In this document: positions 63,423-64,000 of the stretch, piece after piece
How the letters are laid out: every line of letters starts with the position of its first letter
Position numbering within the stretch: position 1 is the first letter of the stretch
NCBI GenBank assembly: GCA_963697355.1
Contig: CAVONV010000030.1
Span: 1 to 64,000 of the forward strand
DNA length: 64,000 bases
Source of the DNA: CAVONV01 sp963697355
GTDB lineage: Bacteria; Acidobacteriota; Vicinamibacteria; Marinacidobacterales; DATDRI01
Direction of reading: 5' to 3'
The notes under the pieces: model-generated
The model's database searches: none
Seen by the model: the letters and a program-made list of their open reading frames with translations, nothing else
Told to the model about the DNA's origin: nothing
Program-made: the position numbers and the translations under genes

Positions 63423-64000
63423 ATGCCAAGACAAGCCCGGTCCCCAACCGGGGAATACCGCGATTCAATCGTGAATTCTTCGGAGCCCGGGAGCGTTTCA
63501 CTCGCATCGGCGATGGTGAACTGGGCGGCAAAGCACAAGGACTCGCCTTCATCAAGGATTTCCTCGCGACCGATCTCGACCCGAATCGATTCCCCGGCAT
63601 CGATGTCCAGGTTCCCACATTGGTCGTCATCACAACGCAAATGTTCGACTTGTTCATGGAGCGTAATGATCTCAACGATATCGCTCTTTCCGACATGCCA
63701 GATGACCGCATTGCTCACGCCTTCCAGAAGGCCGATCTGCCCGTCGAAATGCTCGGTGACCTAAGGGCTCTCATTGAGAAGGTTCACACACCGGTTGCAG
63801 TGCGTTCTTCGAGCTTACTAGAAGACGCGCTTCATCAACCGTTTGCCGGCGTCTACGCGACGAAGATGATCCCCAATAACCAGCACGACCCTGCTCAGCG
63901 GTTTCATAGGCTGGCGGAAGCCATCAAGTTCGTGTATGCCTCGGCGTTCTTCAAAACTGCCAAGGGCTACATCCGCGCTACCGACCACGATGTGGAGTCC
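63423..64000 (+). CDS. PEP/pyruvate-binding (PPDK-like) protein, 5' part, frame break near 63461
   Basis: The window end cuts this gene. From 63461 the frame reads RFNREFFGARERFTRIGDGELGGKAQGL, then VAVRSSSLLEDALHQPFAGVYAT, the Arg-containing ATP-grasp start of PEP synthase/pyruvate phosphate dikinase-like proteins. No start codon exists in that frame; the ATG at 63423 is one frame off, so a base is probably missing near 63461. The gene could belong to a PEP synthase or to the PEP/pyruvate-binding family with regulatory roles. Six bases downstream of glutamate dehydrogenase, presumably in the same operon. Confidence 0.7.

Overview
The window is most likely a metagenome-derived contig made of three pieces. 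Bases 1 to about 4394 are AT-rich and look eukaryotic or giant-virus-like: a MYND zinc-finger protein and two tandem paralogs with a nucleotidyltransferase-type Gly-Ser/Asp-x-Asp signature. Composition changes abruptly inside the second paralog. Bases ~4395-7440 are GC-rich bacterial DNA (a sugar-type oxidoreductase and two glycosyltransferases) in which every gene is broken by small frame changes; it ends at a second break that cuts two genes. From ~7441 to 64000 the DNA is one coherent bacterial segment. Its mix of secreted M28/M1/DUF885 peptidases, AmrS, an ExeA-like ATPase, Ser/Thr kinase and FHA-cyclase signalling and amino-acid fermentation enzymes suits an Acidobacteriota-like organism. 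That assignment is inference only, since no rRNA or marker set is present.

Layout of the main segment: 8.8-12.0 kb is a sulfation module (sulfotransferase, fused ATP sulfurylase/APS kinase, PAP phosphatase). 12.4-29.2 kb holds an ExeA-type ATPase, peptidases, a cysteine desulfurase-like enzyme, CysRS, an amidohydrolase, AmrS, a patatin, a hyperacidic protein and an RRM protein. 29.5-33.4 kb is a two-gene signalling unit: a membrane Ser/Thr kinase with an extracytoplasmic sensor, then an FHA-GAF-like-class III cyclase. 34-39.6 kb contains a DHH phosphoesterase and a PadR-led operon (DUF364, DUF5320, two NifX-like proteins, ferredoxin, metallo-beta-lactamase fold protein) driven by a consensus sigma-70 promoter with a palindrome between its hexamers. 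39.8-48.2 kb has an FG-GAP lipoprotein, a glycosyltransferase, a tetraheme cytochrome, a CoA-transferase/alanine dehydrogenase pair and a duplicated DUF1847 protein.

48.5-64 kb has an exported TrmO-like protein, a phosphatase-TPR protein, an ABC exporter/LolA-like/outer-membrane-barrel operon with several frame breaks, a tandem kinase-like protein of unknown family, malic enzyme, universal stress protein, a broken acetate kinase, glutamate dehydrogenase and the start of a PEP/pyruvate-binding protein.

The most notable hidden signal is a set of eight (plus one weaker) sigma-54-type -24/-12 promoters, all between 43.0 and 58.3 kb, in front of nearly every transcription unit there. They tie the cytochrome, two RsbRD-like paralogs, CGGC protein, exported TrmO-like protein, phosphatase, ABC/LolA/barrel operon and malic enzyme-Usp operon into one candidate RpoN regulon. 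I looked for the same pattern by eye in other intergenic regions and did not find it.

Limits: all family names come from reading motifs, not from searches. Frame breaks in well-conserved genes could be sequencing errors or real decay; I cannot tell which from one sequence.
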